The notes: generated by a model not told the origin, from the letters alone. A stretch of 7,204 bases of DNA from Aliishimia sp965369035 (GCA_965369035.1 CBDUPF010000220.1:1-7204), one strand, 5' to 3'. Positions 1-6,774 are shown, numbered from the stretch's first letter. Made by a program: numbers and translations.

Positions 1-52
1 CAAAGCAGCCCCTTCGAAGGCGTGCCCCCCTGCCCCGGTCAGGAGACCCGGG
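1..52. other. Sequence downstream of the formate dehydrogenase stop
   Basis: Fifty-two bases with no recognisable gene. On the minus strand directly after the stop, a bulged stem can form (34-40 with 45-52, loop AGGA, C49 bulged), without a T-run. A palindrome CCTTCGAAGG occurs at about 12-21. Whether an accessory gene such as fdhD or a diaphorase subunit begins just beyond cannot be seen. Confidence 0.3.
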
Positions 53-2815
53 TCATTCCGCCGCAATCTCCTCGGCCTTCTCCACCCGCACGGCGGAGAA
101 CTTGAACTCGGGGATCTTCCCGTAAGGGTCGATCGCCGGGTTGGTAAGGATGTTTGCCGCTGCTTCCACATAGGCGAAGGGCACGAAAACCATGTCCGGT
201 GCCACCGCCCGGTCGGCGCGCGCCATGATCGTGATCGACCCGCGCTTGGTGGTCAGCCGCACGAACTCGCCCGGTTCGACCCCCATCTTTCGGAGCGTGG
301 AGGGATGGAGCGAGCAGTTCGCCTCCGGCTCCACCGCATCGAGCACGGACGCCCGGCGCGTCATCGAACCGGTGTGCCAGTGCTCCAGTTGCCGGCCGGT
401 CGTCATCACCATCGGGTAGTCCGCGTCCGGCAGGTCATCGGGCGGGATGATCGAGGCGGGCGTGAACCGCGCGCGCCCCTCGGGACGCGGGAACCCGTCG
501 CCGAAGACGATGGCCTGGCCGGGATCTTCCGGCGAGAGCGACGGGTAGGTGACCGCGTTTTGCGTCTCGAGCCGCTCCCAGGTGATGTTGTCTAGGCTCC
601 GCATGTTGATCTTCATCTCGTCGAACACCTCGGAGGGATGCGCGTATCCCCACGGCAGCCCGCAACGCCGGGCCAGTTCGGTCGTGATCCACCAGTCTTC
701 GCGCGCGTCTCCCGGAGGCGGGACGGCGGGGCGGCCCATCTGAACCTGCCGGTTGGTGTTGGTCACGGTTCCCGTCTTTTCGGCAAACGCCGAGGCCGGC
801 AGGATCACGTCGGCATAGTTCGCCGTCTCGGTGATGAAGATGTCCTGCACCACCAGATGGTCGAGCTTGGCCAGCGCGTCACGGGCGTGTTCCACGTCAG
901 GGTCGGACATGGCCGGGTTTTCGCCCAGAATGTACATCGCCTTGATCTGGCCGTCGTGAACCGCATCCATGATCTCGGTCACCGTCAGACCCTTCTCGGC
1001 CGAGAAATCCCCCGACTTCCAAACGTCGGTGAAGGCCGCGCGGACCCCATCGTCGGTCACGGTCTGGTAGTCGGGCAGGAACATCGGGATCAGCCCGGCG
1101 TCGGAGGCGCCCTGCACGTTGTTCTGCCCGCGCAGCGGATGCAGCCCGGTGCCGGGACGCCCCACATGGCCGCACATCAGTGCCAGCGAGATCAGGCAGC
1201 GCGAATTGTCGGTTCCGTGGATATGCTGGCTGATGCCCATGCCCCAGAAGATCATGCCCCGCTTTGCGGTCGCGAATTCGCGTGCCACCTCTCGCAGTTT
1301 TTCCGAAGGGATGCCGCAGAGATTCTCCATCTTTTCAGGCGAGAACGCCCGCAGGTGTTCCTTCTCGGCCTCCCAGTTCTCGGTGAAGGCCTCGATGTAC
1401 TGCTGGTCGTAAAGGTGCTCCTCCACGATGGTCGCCATGATCGCGTTGAGCATCGCGACATCGGTGCCGGGCTTGAACTGCAGCATGTGGGTTGCGAAGC
1501 GGCGCAGGCCGACACCGCGCGGGTCCATCACGATCAGCTTGCCGCCGCGCCTGGTGAACTGCTTGAAATACGTCGCGGCGACGGGATGGTTCTCGATCGG
1601 GTTGGCGCCGATCACGATGGCGACGTCGGCGTTCTCGATCTCGTTGAAGGTCGCGGTAACAGCGCCAGAGCCCACGTTCTCCATCAGCGCCGCCACCGAA
1701 GAGGCGTGGCAAAGCCGGGTGCAGTGATCGACGTTGTTGTGACCGAAGCCCTGGCGGATGAACTTCTGAAACAGATACGCCTCCTCGTTCGTGCACTTGG
1801 CCGATCCGAAGCCCGCAACTTCGCGCCCCCGGCCCTTGAGCCCGTCCGCCGCCACGTCCAGCGCCTCGTCCCAACTGGCCTCGCGGAAGAATTCCTGCCA
1901 GTTGGCGGGATCGACGTTCAGCCCCTTGGGCGGCGCGTCGTCCCGACGGATCAGCGGTTTCGTCAGCCGGTGCGGATGGTGGATGTAGTCGAAGCCGAAC
2001 CGCCCCTTGACGCAGAGCCGCCCTTCGTTGGCGGGGCCGTTGATCCCGTCGACATACTTGATGCGGCCGTCCTTGACCTTCAGCGACACCTGACATCCCA
2101 CACCGCAGAACGGGCAGACGCTTTCAACCTCGCGGTCGTAGTCCTTGCTGTCGCCCACCTGATCATCATCGGTCACCGTCGCGGGCATCAGCGCCCCGGT
2201 GGGGCAGGCCTGCACGCATTCGCCGCAGGCCACGCAGGTCGATGCGCCCATGGGGTCGTCGAAATCGAACACCGGATAGGCGTCGTGCCCGCGCCCCGCC
2301 ATGCCGATCACGTCGTTGACCTGCACCTCGCGGCACGCCCGCACGCAGAGCCCGCACTGGATGCAGGCATCGAGATTGACCGACATCGCCACGTGGCTGT
2401 CGTCGAGCAACGGTATGCGCTCGACTTCCAGCGTCGGAAAGCGGCTTTCGGTCACCCCCTGCAATTCCGCCATGTCCCAGAGGTGCGAAGATTTGTCGTG
2501 GGCGACCTCGTGTTCCGGCTGATCGGCCAGTAGCATCTCGACAACCATCCTGCGCGCGTTCTCTGCCCGCGGTGTCGCCGTCTTGACCACCATCCCGTCG
2601 GCCGGTTCGCGGATGCAGGAGGCGGCCAGCACGCGCTCGCCGTCGATCTCCACCATGCAGGCACGGCAGTTGCCGTCCGGGCGGTATCCGGGAGCCGGCT
2701 TGTGACAGAGATGCGGGATCAGCAGCCCACGACCATGGGCGACCTCCCAGATCGTCACGCCCTTCTCCGCCTCGACTTCCCGACCGTCGAGCGTGAACCG
2801 CACCTTCTCCGTCAT
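53..2815 (-). CDS. fdhA: Formate dehydrogenase alpha (catalytic) subunit, Mo/W-bisPGD, cysteine type
   Basis: The predicted 920-residue cytoplasmic protein should oxidise formate to CO2 and pass electrons through Fe-S clusters to a partner, in this family usually an NAD-reducing diaphorase. Domains in order: a 2Fe-2S ferredoxin domain (about 1-80; Cys37, 50, 53, 67); two 4Fe-4S motifs (Cys151/154/157/161 and Cys194/197/200/204); the catalytic-domain cluster (Cys234/237/241/268); the Mo/W ligand Cys369 followed by His370 in DHCTRLCH, where Sec enzymes have U; and a C-terminal dinucleotide-binding domain (about 800-915, TTGRQLEHWHTGS). Length and architecture resemble FdsA/TIGR01591-type subunits. 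The ATG at 2815 is chosen because GGGAGA lies 8 bases upstream and homology begins at once; a 25-residue extension to 2890 looks non-coding. No FdsG/FdsB gene lies upstream, so partners must be below position 1 or elsewhere. The His/Cys cluster region after the 2Fe-2S domain (about 100-118) has no cysteines. The symbol is generic; fdsA or fdhF are also used. Confidence 0.95.
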   Translation of the reverse strand: MTEKVRFTLDGREVEAEKGVTIWEVAHGRGLLIPHLCHKPAPGYRPDGNCRACMVEIDGERVLAASCIREPADGMVVKTATPRAENARRMVVEMLLADQPEHEVAHDKSSHLWDMAELQGVTESRFPTLEVERIPLLDDSHVAMSVNLDACIQCGLCVRACREVQVNDVIGMAGRGHDAYPVFDFDDPMGASTCVACGECVQACPTGALMPATVTDDDQVGDSKDYDREVESVCPFCGVGCQVSLKVKDGRIKYVDGINGPANEGRLCVKGRFGFDYIHHPHRLTKPLIRRDDAPPKGLNVDPANWQEFFREASWDEALDVAADGLKGRGREVAGFGSAKCTNEEAYLFQKFIRQGFGHNNVDHCTRLCHASSVAALMENVGSGAVTATFNEIENADVAIVIGANPIENHPVAATYFKQFTRRGGKLIVMDPRGVGLRRFATHMLQFKPGTDVAMLNAIMATIVEEHLYDQQYIEAFTENWEAEKEHLRAFSPEKMENLCGIPSEKLREVAREFATAKRGMIFWGMGISQHIHGTDNSRCLISLALMCGHVGRPGTGLHPLRGQNNVQGASDAGLIPMFLPDYQTVTDDGVRAAFTDVWKSGDFSAEKGLTVTEIMDAVHDGQIKAMYILGENPAMSDPDVEHARDALAKLDHLVVQDIFITETANYADVILPASAFAEKTGTVTNTNRQVQMGRPAVPPPGDAREDWWITTELARRCGLPWGYAHPSEVFDEMKINMRSLDNITWERLETQNAVTYPSLSPEDPGQAIVFGDGFPRPEGRARFTPASIIPPDDLPDADYPMVMTTGRQLEHWHTGSMTRRASVLDAVEPEANCSLHPSTLRKMGVEPGEFVRLTTKRGSITIMARADRAVAPDMVFVPFAYVEAAANILTNPAIDPYGKIPEFKFSAVRVEKAEEIAAE

Positions 2816-2823
2816 CGCGCATG

Positions 2824-2829
2824 TCTCCC
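2824..2829 (-). promoter_or_regulatory. Ribosome binding site of the formate dehydrogenase gene
   Basis: On the minus strand GGGAGA sits 8 bases before the ATG at 2815. It favours this start over the in-frame GTG or ATG-like options further upstream, up to 2890, which add residues without family resemblance. Confidence 0.6.
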
Positions 2830-2856
2830 GCGTTGGTGTCGAAGGTGTACCAAGCG

Positions 2857-2878
2857 TGCCGACGGTACTGGAGGGCTG
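2857..2878. promoter_or_regulatory. Candidate operator dyad upstream of formate dehydrogenase
   Basis: GTACC, 12 bases, then GGTAC form a perfect 5-base inverted repeat spanning 22 bases, about two helical turns. It lies in the 5' region of the formate dehydrogenase gene. Formate dehydrogenase operons of this class are often controlled by LysR-type regulators that bind dyads of this size, but no regulator gene is visible here. Five-base arms can arise by chance, so this is a weak candidate. Confidence 0.2.
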
Positions 2879-3054
2879 ATTCCGACACAAACGACGGGAT
2901 CAACGCCATCATCGGGCACGGGTGTTTCCGATACCGGACGGCATGTCGTGCGTGGAAACGATGATCCGTGACGCATCGGCATTTCACGGGGCTCTGGCCA
3001 CCGGCGCGCTGCTGGCCTAGACCGGGCCGACAGCACGACAATCGAACGGGGAAC

Positions 3055-3708
3055 ATGTCGCACATCACCCTCATCCGTCATGGACAGGCCAATTCGCTGG
3101 GCCGCACCGAAGGCGACTACGACCGCCTGAGCCCGCTTGGCCGCCAACAATCGACCTGGCTCGGCGCGCACTTGCGGGACAACCAGGCGCCCCATGTACG
3201 GCTGTATTCCGGAACGCTCCGGCGGCACCTGGAAACCGCCGAGGCGATGGATGTCGGCCTCGAATGCGTCCAGGACCCGCGCCTGAACGAGATGGAGTAC
3301 TTCACCATGGCCAAGGCGCTGGAGTCGGAACAGGGGATCCCCGCGCCGATCGGGGTCAAGGACTTCGTCACGCACCTGCCGGTGCTGTTGCAAGCATGGC
3401 GGGAAAACCGGATCGAAGGCGCGCCGGAGCGGTTCTCCGATTTCGAGGCGCGCACGCGCGACGTGCTGGAAGATATCCGGCGTGGGGAAGGACCCGCGCT
3501 GGTGGTCACGTCGGGCGGATTCATCGCGATGACCATGCGGCTGCACCTGCAGCTCGACGTGACAGCGATGGCGAACCTGTCACTCGCCATCATGAACAGT
3601 TCCCTGCACCGCCTGTTTCCGGTTGGGGGGACATGGTCGCCCGTGCTCTTCAATGCAGTACCGCACCTGGAGCATCCCGACCGGCATCACGCACAGACAC
3701 ACGTGTGA
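3055..3708 (+). CDS. Histidine phosphatase superfamily protein with His-to-Ser change in the second catalytic motif
   Basis: This 217-residue soluble protein belongs to the phosphoglycerate mutase-like (histidine phosphatase) superfamily. The N-terminal strand leads into the RHG motif (Arg8, His9, Gly10; His9 is the expected phospho-acceptor). YDRLSPLGRQQ (about 22-32) and SGTLRRHLETAE (52-63) follow; Arg57 aligns with the second phosphate-binding Arg, and Glu79 may be the general acid. The usual C-terminal (S/T)HGG motif reads VTSGGFIAM (151-159), so the second active-site His is Ser153. The ATG at 3055 is chosen because RHG lies close behind it; the 29-residue in-frame extension to the GTG at 2968 has no family features. 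Upstream GGGG is only about 3 bases from the ATG, a poor spacing, so translation may be modest. Substrate is unknown. It is transcribed alone, divergent from formate dehydrogenase and convergent with the DUF3775 gene. Confidence 0.85.
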   Translation: MSHITLIRHGQANSLGRTEGDYDRLSPLGRQQSTWLGAHLRDNQAPHVRLYSGTLRRHLETAEAMDVGLECVQDPRLNEMEYFTMAKALESEQGIPAPIGVKDFVTHLPVLLQAWRENRIEGAPERFSDFEARTRDVLEDIRRGEGPALVVTSGGFIAMTMRLHLQLDVTAMANLSLAIMNSSLHRLFPVGGTWSPVLFNAVPHLEHPDRHHAQTHV

Positions 3709-3770
3709 ATCACCGGGCGCGCGTCGTCCAGTCGTGCTTTTTACCCGGTCATGACGCAGGCAAAGGTCAC
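3709..3770. other. Short convergent intergenic spacer, weak dyad with T-run
   Basis: Sixty-two bases lie between the convergent stops of the phosphatase and DUF3775 genes. ACCGGG at 3712-3717 and CCCGGT at 3744-3749 could pair across a 26-base loop that contains a short T-run (about 3738-3742). This is not a classical intrinsic terminator. No better stem-loop was found, so termination is probably factor-dependent or unresolved. Confidence 0.3.
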
Positions 3771-4094
3771 CTACATCAACGCGTCCTCGATATCCGTCAC
3801 GTCGATGTCAAAGGCTTCGAGCGCGGATTCGAGGTGATCGCTCAGATGCGGGGTTCCGATGAGGTAGTCCGCGCAGGGTGTCGTTGCCTCGTTCTCCGCA
3901 TGGGCGACCGCCTCGGAAAGATCCTCGGGCTCGAACGCACCGCGACCGATCCACATGAGCGCCACGAGCTCTGCCTGCTGCTGCGTATCCATCCGGTCGA
4001 TGAAAGCGCGCAACTCCGGCTCCGCACGACGCATCTCCCGGGCCATCAGGATCACCTGGGCCACGGCCTGCGGCGAAATCTCCAATCCTTCCAT
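3771..4094 (-). CDS. DUF3775 domain-containing protein
   Basis: A 107-residue, acidic, predicted soluble protein with no signal peptide or membrane segment. Recognisable DUF3775 features are the N-terminal ISPQAVAQVI helix, the core ELVALMWIGRG (about 42-52) and the C-terminal block with YLIGTPHLSDHLESAL (about 77-92). The family is common in alphaproteobacteria and has no established function. The ATG at 4094 is chosen because a strong GGAGGT (4101-4106) lies 6 bases upstream and family similarity begins directly; a 36-residue in-frame extension to 4202 runs through the ribosome binding site and a hairpin and looks non-coding. The gene lies 135 bases downstream of the SDR gene on the same strand, separated by that hairpin, so it is probably a separate unit, though readthrough is possible. 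Confidence 0.8.
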   Translation of the reverse strand: MEGLEISPQAVAQVILMAREMRRAEPELRAFIDRMDTQQQAELVALMWIGRGAFEPEDLSEAVAHAENEATTPCADYLIGTPHLSDHLESALEAFDIDVTDIEDALM

Positions 4095-4155
4095 CGCGCT
4101 ACCTCCGTCTGGGGGATCATACGTCAATCCCGGGCGATTCGGCTTCACCCTCTTT

Positions 4156-4180
4156 GAACATGCTAAGGTACAGTCGTTCC
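4156..4180 (-). promoter_or_regulatory. Candidate ECF-type promoter for the DUF3775 gene
   Basis: On the minus strand GGAAC (4180-4176) is followed after 16 bases by GTTC (4159-4156). This resembles GGAAC-N16/17-(C)GTT promoters used by extracytoplasmic-function sigma factors such as EcfG in alphaproteobacteria. It would give a leader of roughly 55 bases before the ATG at 4094. Many Rhodobacterales are thought to lack EcfG, and the motif is short, so confidence is low. Confidence 0.2.
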
Positions 4181-4196
4181 CCTGCGCCAGACGTTG

Positions 4197-4225
4197 CGGC
4201 ACCGCAGGCGCGGCGCCGAAGCGCC
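4197..4225 (-). terminator. Strong hairpin after the SDR stop codon, no T-tract
   Basis: The minus-strand transcript can form a 9-base-pair stem, CGGCGCCGC (4218-4210) with GCGGTGCCG (4205-4197), with one G-U pair and a GCCU loop. An overlapping alternative is GGCGC-UUCG-GCGCC (4225-4212), with a stable cUUCGg tetraloop; the two exclude each other. The structure begins 4 bases after the SDR stop codon. No T-run follows, so it may stabilise the 3' end of the operon mRNA or aid factor-dependent termination rather than act as a classical terminator. Confidence 0.4.
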
Positions 4226-4229
4226 CGGA

Positions 4230-4961
4230 TCAGGAAAACAGCCGGTAGTAGGCCCAATCCGGCAAGAGTTGCGCACCGCGGATCATCGTCGCGAAGAGGA
4301 AGGGGAAGCTTTTCTTGAACCCGTCCGAATTCATGTGCTCGAACATCTCGCGCGCGGCGACCTCCGGCTCCATCATGAACGGCATGCTGAAGTCGTTCTT
4401 GTCCGTGAGACGCGTACGCACGAAGCCGGGATTGACCACCTGCACACGGACATTCGTGCCGCGCAAGTCGGCATACATGCACTCGGCCAGCGACATGATA
4501 CCGGCCTTGGAGGCGGTGTAGCCGATCGACTTCGGCATCCCGCGGAACCCGGTCAGGCTGGATGTCAGCACGATGTGGCCCGCGTCGCGTTCGACCATTC
4601 CCGGCACCACCTGACCGAGCACGCGCAGGAATCCGGTGAAATTCGTGTCGGCCATGGTTACGGCCTGTTCGGCGTTCCAGTCGCGCGCGCTCATCGGCCA
4701 ATAGGCGCCCGCGGTCAGAACCAAACCGTCGATCTCGCCGACCTGGCCGGCTGCCCTTGCGACGCTTTCATCGTCGGATATGTCCACGGGCAGGGCACTT
4801 GCGTGTGCAGGCAGCGCCGCCACGACTTCCGACAGCTTCTCCTCGTTTCGCGCCGAGACGATCAGGTCTGCGCCCGCGCGGCTCATCACATGAGCCAACG
4901 CTTCGCCCAACCCGTCACTCGCTCCCACCATCCAATACCGTTTGCCGACCCAATCCGTCAC
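4230..4961 (-). CDS. Short-chain dehydrogenase/reductase (SDR) family oxidoreductase
   Basis: A 243-residue classical SDR, expected to reduce or oxidise a carbonyl/alcohol group with NAD(P)H; the substrate is unknown. The cofactor loop is VGASDGLG (12-19, Gly13, Gly17, Gly19). Arg38 after the second strand suggests preference for NADP(H). Asp60 (LPVDISD) and LTAGA (82-86, a variant of NNAG) follow. The catalytic tetrad is Asn107, Ser135, Tyr148 and Lys152 in YTASKAG. It is the last gene of the operon. Its GTG start (4961-4959) overlaps the TGA of the DUF3833 gene (4960-4958) as GTGA, with AAAGG 8 bases upstream, which indicates translational coupling. The next internal Met (residue 11) would cut the first Rossmann strand. 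Remembered synteny matches RSP_1087 of Rhodobacter sphaeroides, so a role in modifying lipid or fatty-acid products is possible but not shown. Confidence 0.9.
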   Translation of the reverse strand: MTDWVGKRYWMVGASDGLGEALAHVMSRAGADLIVSARNEEKLSEVVAALPAHASALPVDISDDESVARAAGQVGEIDGLVLTAGAYWPMSARDWNAEQAVTMADTNFTGFLRVLGQVVPGMVERDAGHIVLTSSLTGFRGMPKSIGYTASKAGIMSLAECMYADLRGTNVRVQVVNPGFVRTRLTDKNDFSMPFMMEPEVAAREMFEHMNSDGFKKSFPFLFATMIRGAQLLPDWAYYRLFS

Positions 4962-5539
4962 GCAGCCCGCCTTTCTTCTGTTTGATTCGGTCGCATCGTG
5001 GCGACCAATTCCGCCACCTTAATACCAAACTTCCGGAACTGGGACCGATTGATGATGTTTCCGTTCGGCGTGAGGTACATCCAGTCGACGACGTCCAGAA
5101 CGTGACCACCGGATGCTTCCGGCAACCTCAGCCTGTAGGTCAGGCGAACCGAATCGCCTGACTGAACGCCTTGACCCTCTCCCTCCACGTCGGAGGCGGT
5201 GGCGCGGATACGGCCGTCGTTTCCGAGGCAGAGACGCCAGGCGCGTTCCTGTTCGGACCCGTCATCGTAGACAAATCGCTCCACCATGGTCCCGGTGTTC
5301 CCGTCCCATGAAACGTCGAAGCGCGCCACGAACCGGGAGGTCACCCGCCCCAGCGGTCCATAGATCACGCCTTCGCAGTCCACCGGACCGTTCAGGTGAC
5401 GACGCAGGTCGAACTGACCTGCGCTGGCCTGCGAGTAATGTTCCGGGGTCTGACTCAGGAAGCCCCCGAACCGGGAACGGAACCAGACGACGCCGAGAGC
5501 GGCCGCCATACCGAGCAGCAGAAGAAACACCGAGTTCAT
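4958..5539 (-). CDS. DUF3833 family protein with N-terminal membrane anchor
   Basis: A 193-residue protein. Residues 3-19 are a hydrophobic helix followed by basic residues (FRSRFGG), probably a single membrane anchor or uncleaved signal. The rest is a predicted beta-rich soluble domain with DUF3833 hallmarks: FDLRRHLNGPVDCEG (43-57), GRVTSRF, SWDGNTGTMVERFVYDDG (77-94), the VVDWMYLTPNG block (150-160) and a C-terminal KFGIKVAEL. The function is unknown. Homologues elsewhere are often annotated as lipoproteins; here no lipobox cysteine follows the helix. Its ATG (5539-5537) overlaps the transporter's TGA (5538-5536) as ATGA, with GGAGGA 9 bases upstream, and its own stop overlaps the SDR start. 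A 69-residue in-frame extension upstream lies inside the transporter gene and is rejected. A periplasm-facing or membrane-surface role with lipids or a lipid-derived ligand is inference from context only. Confidence 0.85.
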   Translation of the reverse strand: MNSVFLLLLGMAAALGVVWFRSRFGGFLSQTPEHYSQASAGQFDLRRHLNGPVDCEGVIYGPLGRVTSRFVARFDVSWDGNTGTMVERFVYDDGSEQERAWRLCLGNDGRIRATASDVEGEGQGVQSGDSVRLTYRLRLPEASGGHVLDVVDWMYLTPNGNIINRSQFRKFGIKVAELVATMRPNQTEERRAA

Positions 5540-6774
5540 CTCTGACTGTCCTCCAGATCGATGGACGCCCAGAGGGCGATCGCCACCAGTTTCAGAATGC
5601 AGGGCACGCCGGCGTAGAGCAGAGTCAGCAGATACAGCGCCGCCGGCGGGTTTACCGCCCCGCTGCTGTCGAAGCCTGCCCGGTCCAGCGCCGGAAGGAG
5701 GGCCACCGCGGCGAAAGCCAGGGTGAACTTCGACACGAATGACCAAAGTCCGAAACCCGCCGCCGCCGAGGGAGAAATCGCTTCCATGCGCCGGGCAAAG
5801 ACAGCCGGCAGCAAGGTAAGATCGGCGCCCGTCGCAGCACCCGACGCAACGCAGATCACCGCAAAGATCGGCCAGTCACCAGGGCCAAGCGTGAGGGCCA
5901 GACCGAATGCAAGAACCGCGAGGACCATGGCCGACAGCAGTACCGGCTTCACACCATGGCGCTCGGCCAGCCAGCTCCAGACCGGAGCGGCGAAGGCCGC
6001 GCTGAGAAAGAAGAGCAGGAGAAGCGGACCCTCCATCCCCGGCGCGTCGAGCCGCGAGTCGACGAAGAACAGAAACAACGTCGATGTCACCGCGACCGGT
6101 GCCGCATTGACGAGCGCCACGAGCAAAAGGCGGCGGGCCTGAACATCGCCCAGCACGGTGCGCAGCGCGTTGCCGGCGAAGGTTTTCCCGCCCCGCCACT
6201 CGCCACGCATGGCCAGCACGGCCAGCCCGGAGAGGATCAGGAACGCGAATGCGAAACCGGCGAAAGGCCGGTCCATGACGCCGCCCAGCACCACCGGCGC
6301 AATCGACGCGATGCAGACCCCGATCAGCGCCCCGGTCTCGCGCCACCGCGCCAGGATCAGATGCCCCTGATGGCCAAGGGTACCGGCCTTCTGCACGCCT
6401 TGCGCGTAGAAGCTTATGGTGAGGAAGGAGAACGCAGAGAACACGAGGGTCAGCATCAATGCAAACCACAGCAGCGGCGGCACGGGTGGGGTAACGGCGA
6501 ACAGCCCCAACATCGCCAGCGCCATGATCGAGGACCCGACAAGAACGGCGATGCCGCGCCGCGACTGAAGGCCCTGGCTCAGCCGCCCGAGCAACGGATC
6601 CTGCACCACGTCCAGCAGGCGCAGTCCGAACAGAACGGTGCCCAAGGCCGCGAGAGACACACCATATTCGTCGACGTAGAATTTCGGCGCGTGGATGTAT
6701 ATCGGCAAACCTGCGGCCGCGAGCAATGCGGCAAAGACCCCGTAGGCCGGCAGTCGCCGCGATGCTGCGGTCAT
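5536..6774 (-). CDS. MFS transporter, GPH (sugar:cation symporter)-like, 12 TM
   Basis: A 412-residue integral inner-membrane protein with about 12 hydrophobic segments, near residues 10-27, 42-60, 75-96, 100-123, 148-166, 171-190, 215-237, 248-270, 276-297, 301-325, 341-361 and 380-403. The loop after TM2 has LRLLDVVQDPLLGRLS (51-66), the R-x2-D-x3-DP-x2-G pattern of the GPH/MelB-like branch, and the fifth segment begins with RWRETGALIG (143-152). The substrate cannot be read from sequence; operon context suggests a lipid-related or stress metabolite rather than a sugar. The ATG (6774-6772) overlaps the DUF1365 stop (6773-6771) as ATGA, with a strong AGGAGGT (6784-6790) 9 bases upstream. Remembered synteny matches RSP_1089, annotated as a GPH-family symporter in Rhodobacter sphaeroides. 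Function in either organism is not established to my knowledge. Confidence 0.88.
   Translation of the reverse strand: MTAASRRLPAYGVFAALLAAAGLPIYIHAPKFYVDEYGVSLAALGTVLFGLRLLDVVQDPLLGRLSQGLQSRRGIAVLVGSSIMALAMLGLFAVTPPVPPLLWFALMLTLVFSAFSFLTISFYAQGVQKAGTLGHQGHLILARWRETGALIGVCIASIAPVVLGGVMDRPFAGFAFAFLILSGLAVLAMRGEWRGGKTFAGNALRTVLGDVQARRLLLVALVNAAPVAVTSTLFLFFVDSRLDAPGMEGPLLLLFFLSAAFAAPVWSWLAERHGVKPVLLSAMVLAVLAFGLALTLGPGDWPIFAVICVASGAATGADLTLLPAVFARRMEAISPSAAAGFGLWSFVSKFTLAFAAVALLPALDRAGFDSSGAVNPPAALYLLTLLYAGVPCILKLVAIALWASIDLEDSQR

Larger units (their letters stand above)
2816..3054. other. Divergent intergenic region between formate dehydrogenase and the phosphatase
   Basis: These 239 bases separate two divergently transcribed genes and must hold the promoter of each, unless transcription enters from outside. 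I see no convincing -35/-10 pair on either strand. The clearest structure is a dyad, GTACC-N12-GGTAC, at 2857-2878, 42-63 bases upstream of the formate dehydrogenase ATG. A smaller hairpin TCCG-ATAC-CGGA lies at about 2927-2938. Open frames crossing this region are extensions of the flanking genes and show no protein family features. Confidence 0.5.

Noticed and set aside
1739..1750. Selenocysteine at the formate dehydrogenase active site
   Set aside because: The ligand codon in the DHCTRLCH motif encodes cysteine and there is no in-frame TGA anywhere in the gene.
638..2533. A 631-codon open frame on the plus strand inside the formate dehydrogenase gene
   Set aside because: It is antisense to a gene with clear catalytic motifs, its translation is rich in His, Arg and Gly and shows no domain, and long antisense frames are expected in high-GC coding DNA.
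2816..2890. 25-residue N-terminal extension of the formate dehydrogenase
   Set aside because: It crosses the GGGAGA ribosome binding site, has no family resemblance, and the ferredoxin domain begins right after the Met at 2815.
2962..2985. TGATCC at 2962 as an RpoE (ChrR-type) promoter for the phosphatase
   Set aside because: No TAAGA-like -10 element follows at about 18 bases (the sequence there is ACGGG).
4107..4126. TGATCC on the minus strand upstream of DUF3775 as an RpoE promoter
   Set aside because: It lies too close to the start codon, overlaps the leader before the ribosome binding site, and has no -10 element at the required distance.
3264..4157. A 297-codon plus-strand frame overlapping the phosphatase and DUF3775 genes
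   Set aside because: It runs out of frame through the phosphatase and antisense through DUF3775, both of which have recognisable family motifs and better ribosome binding sites.
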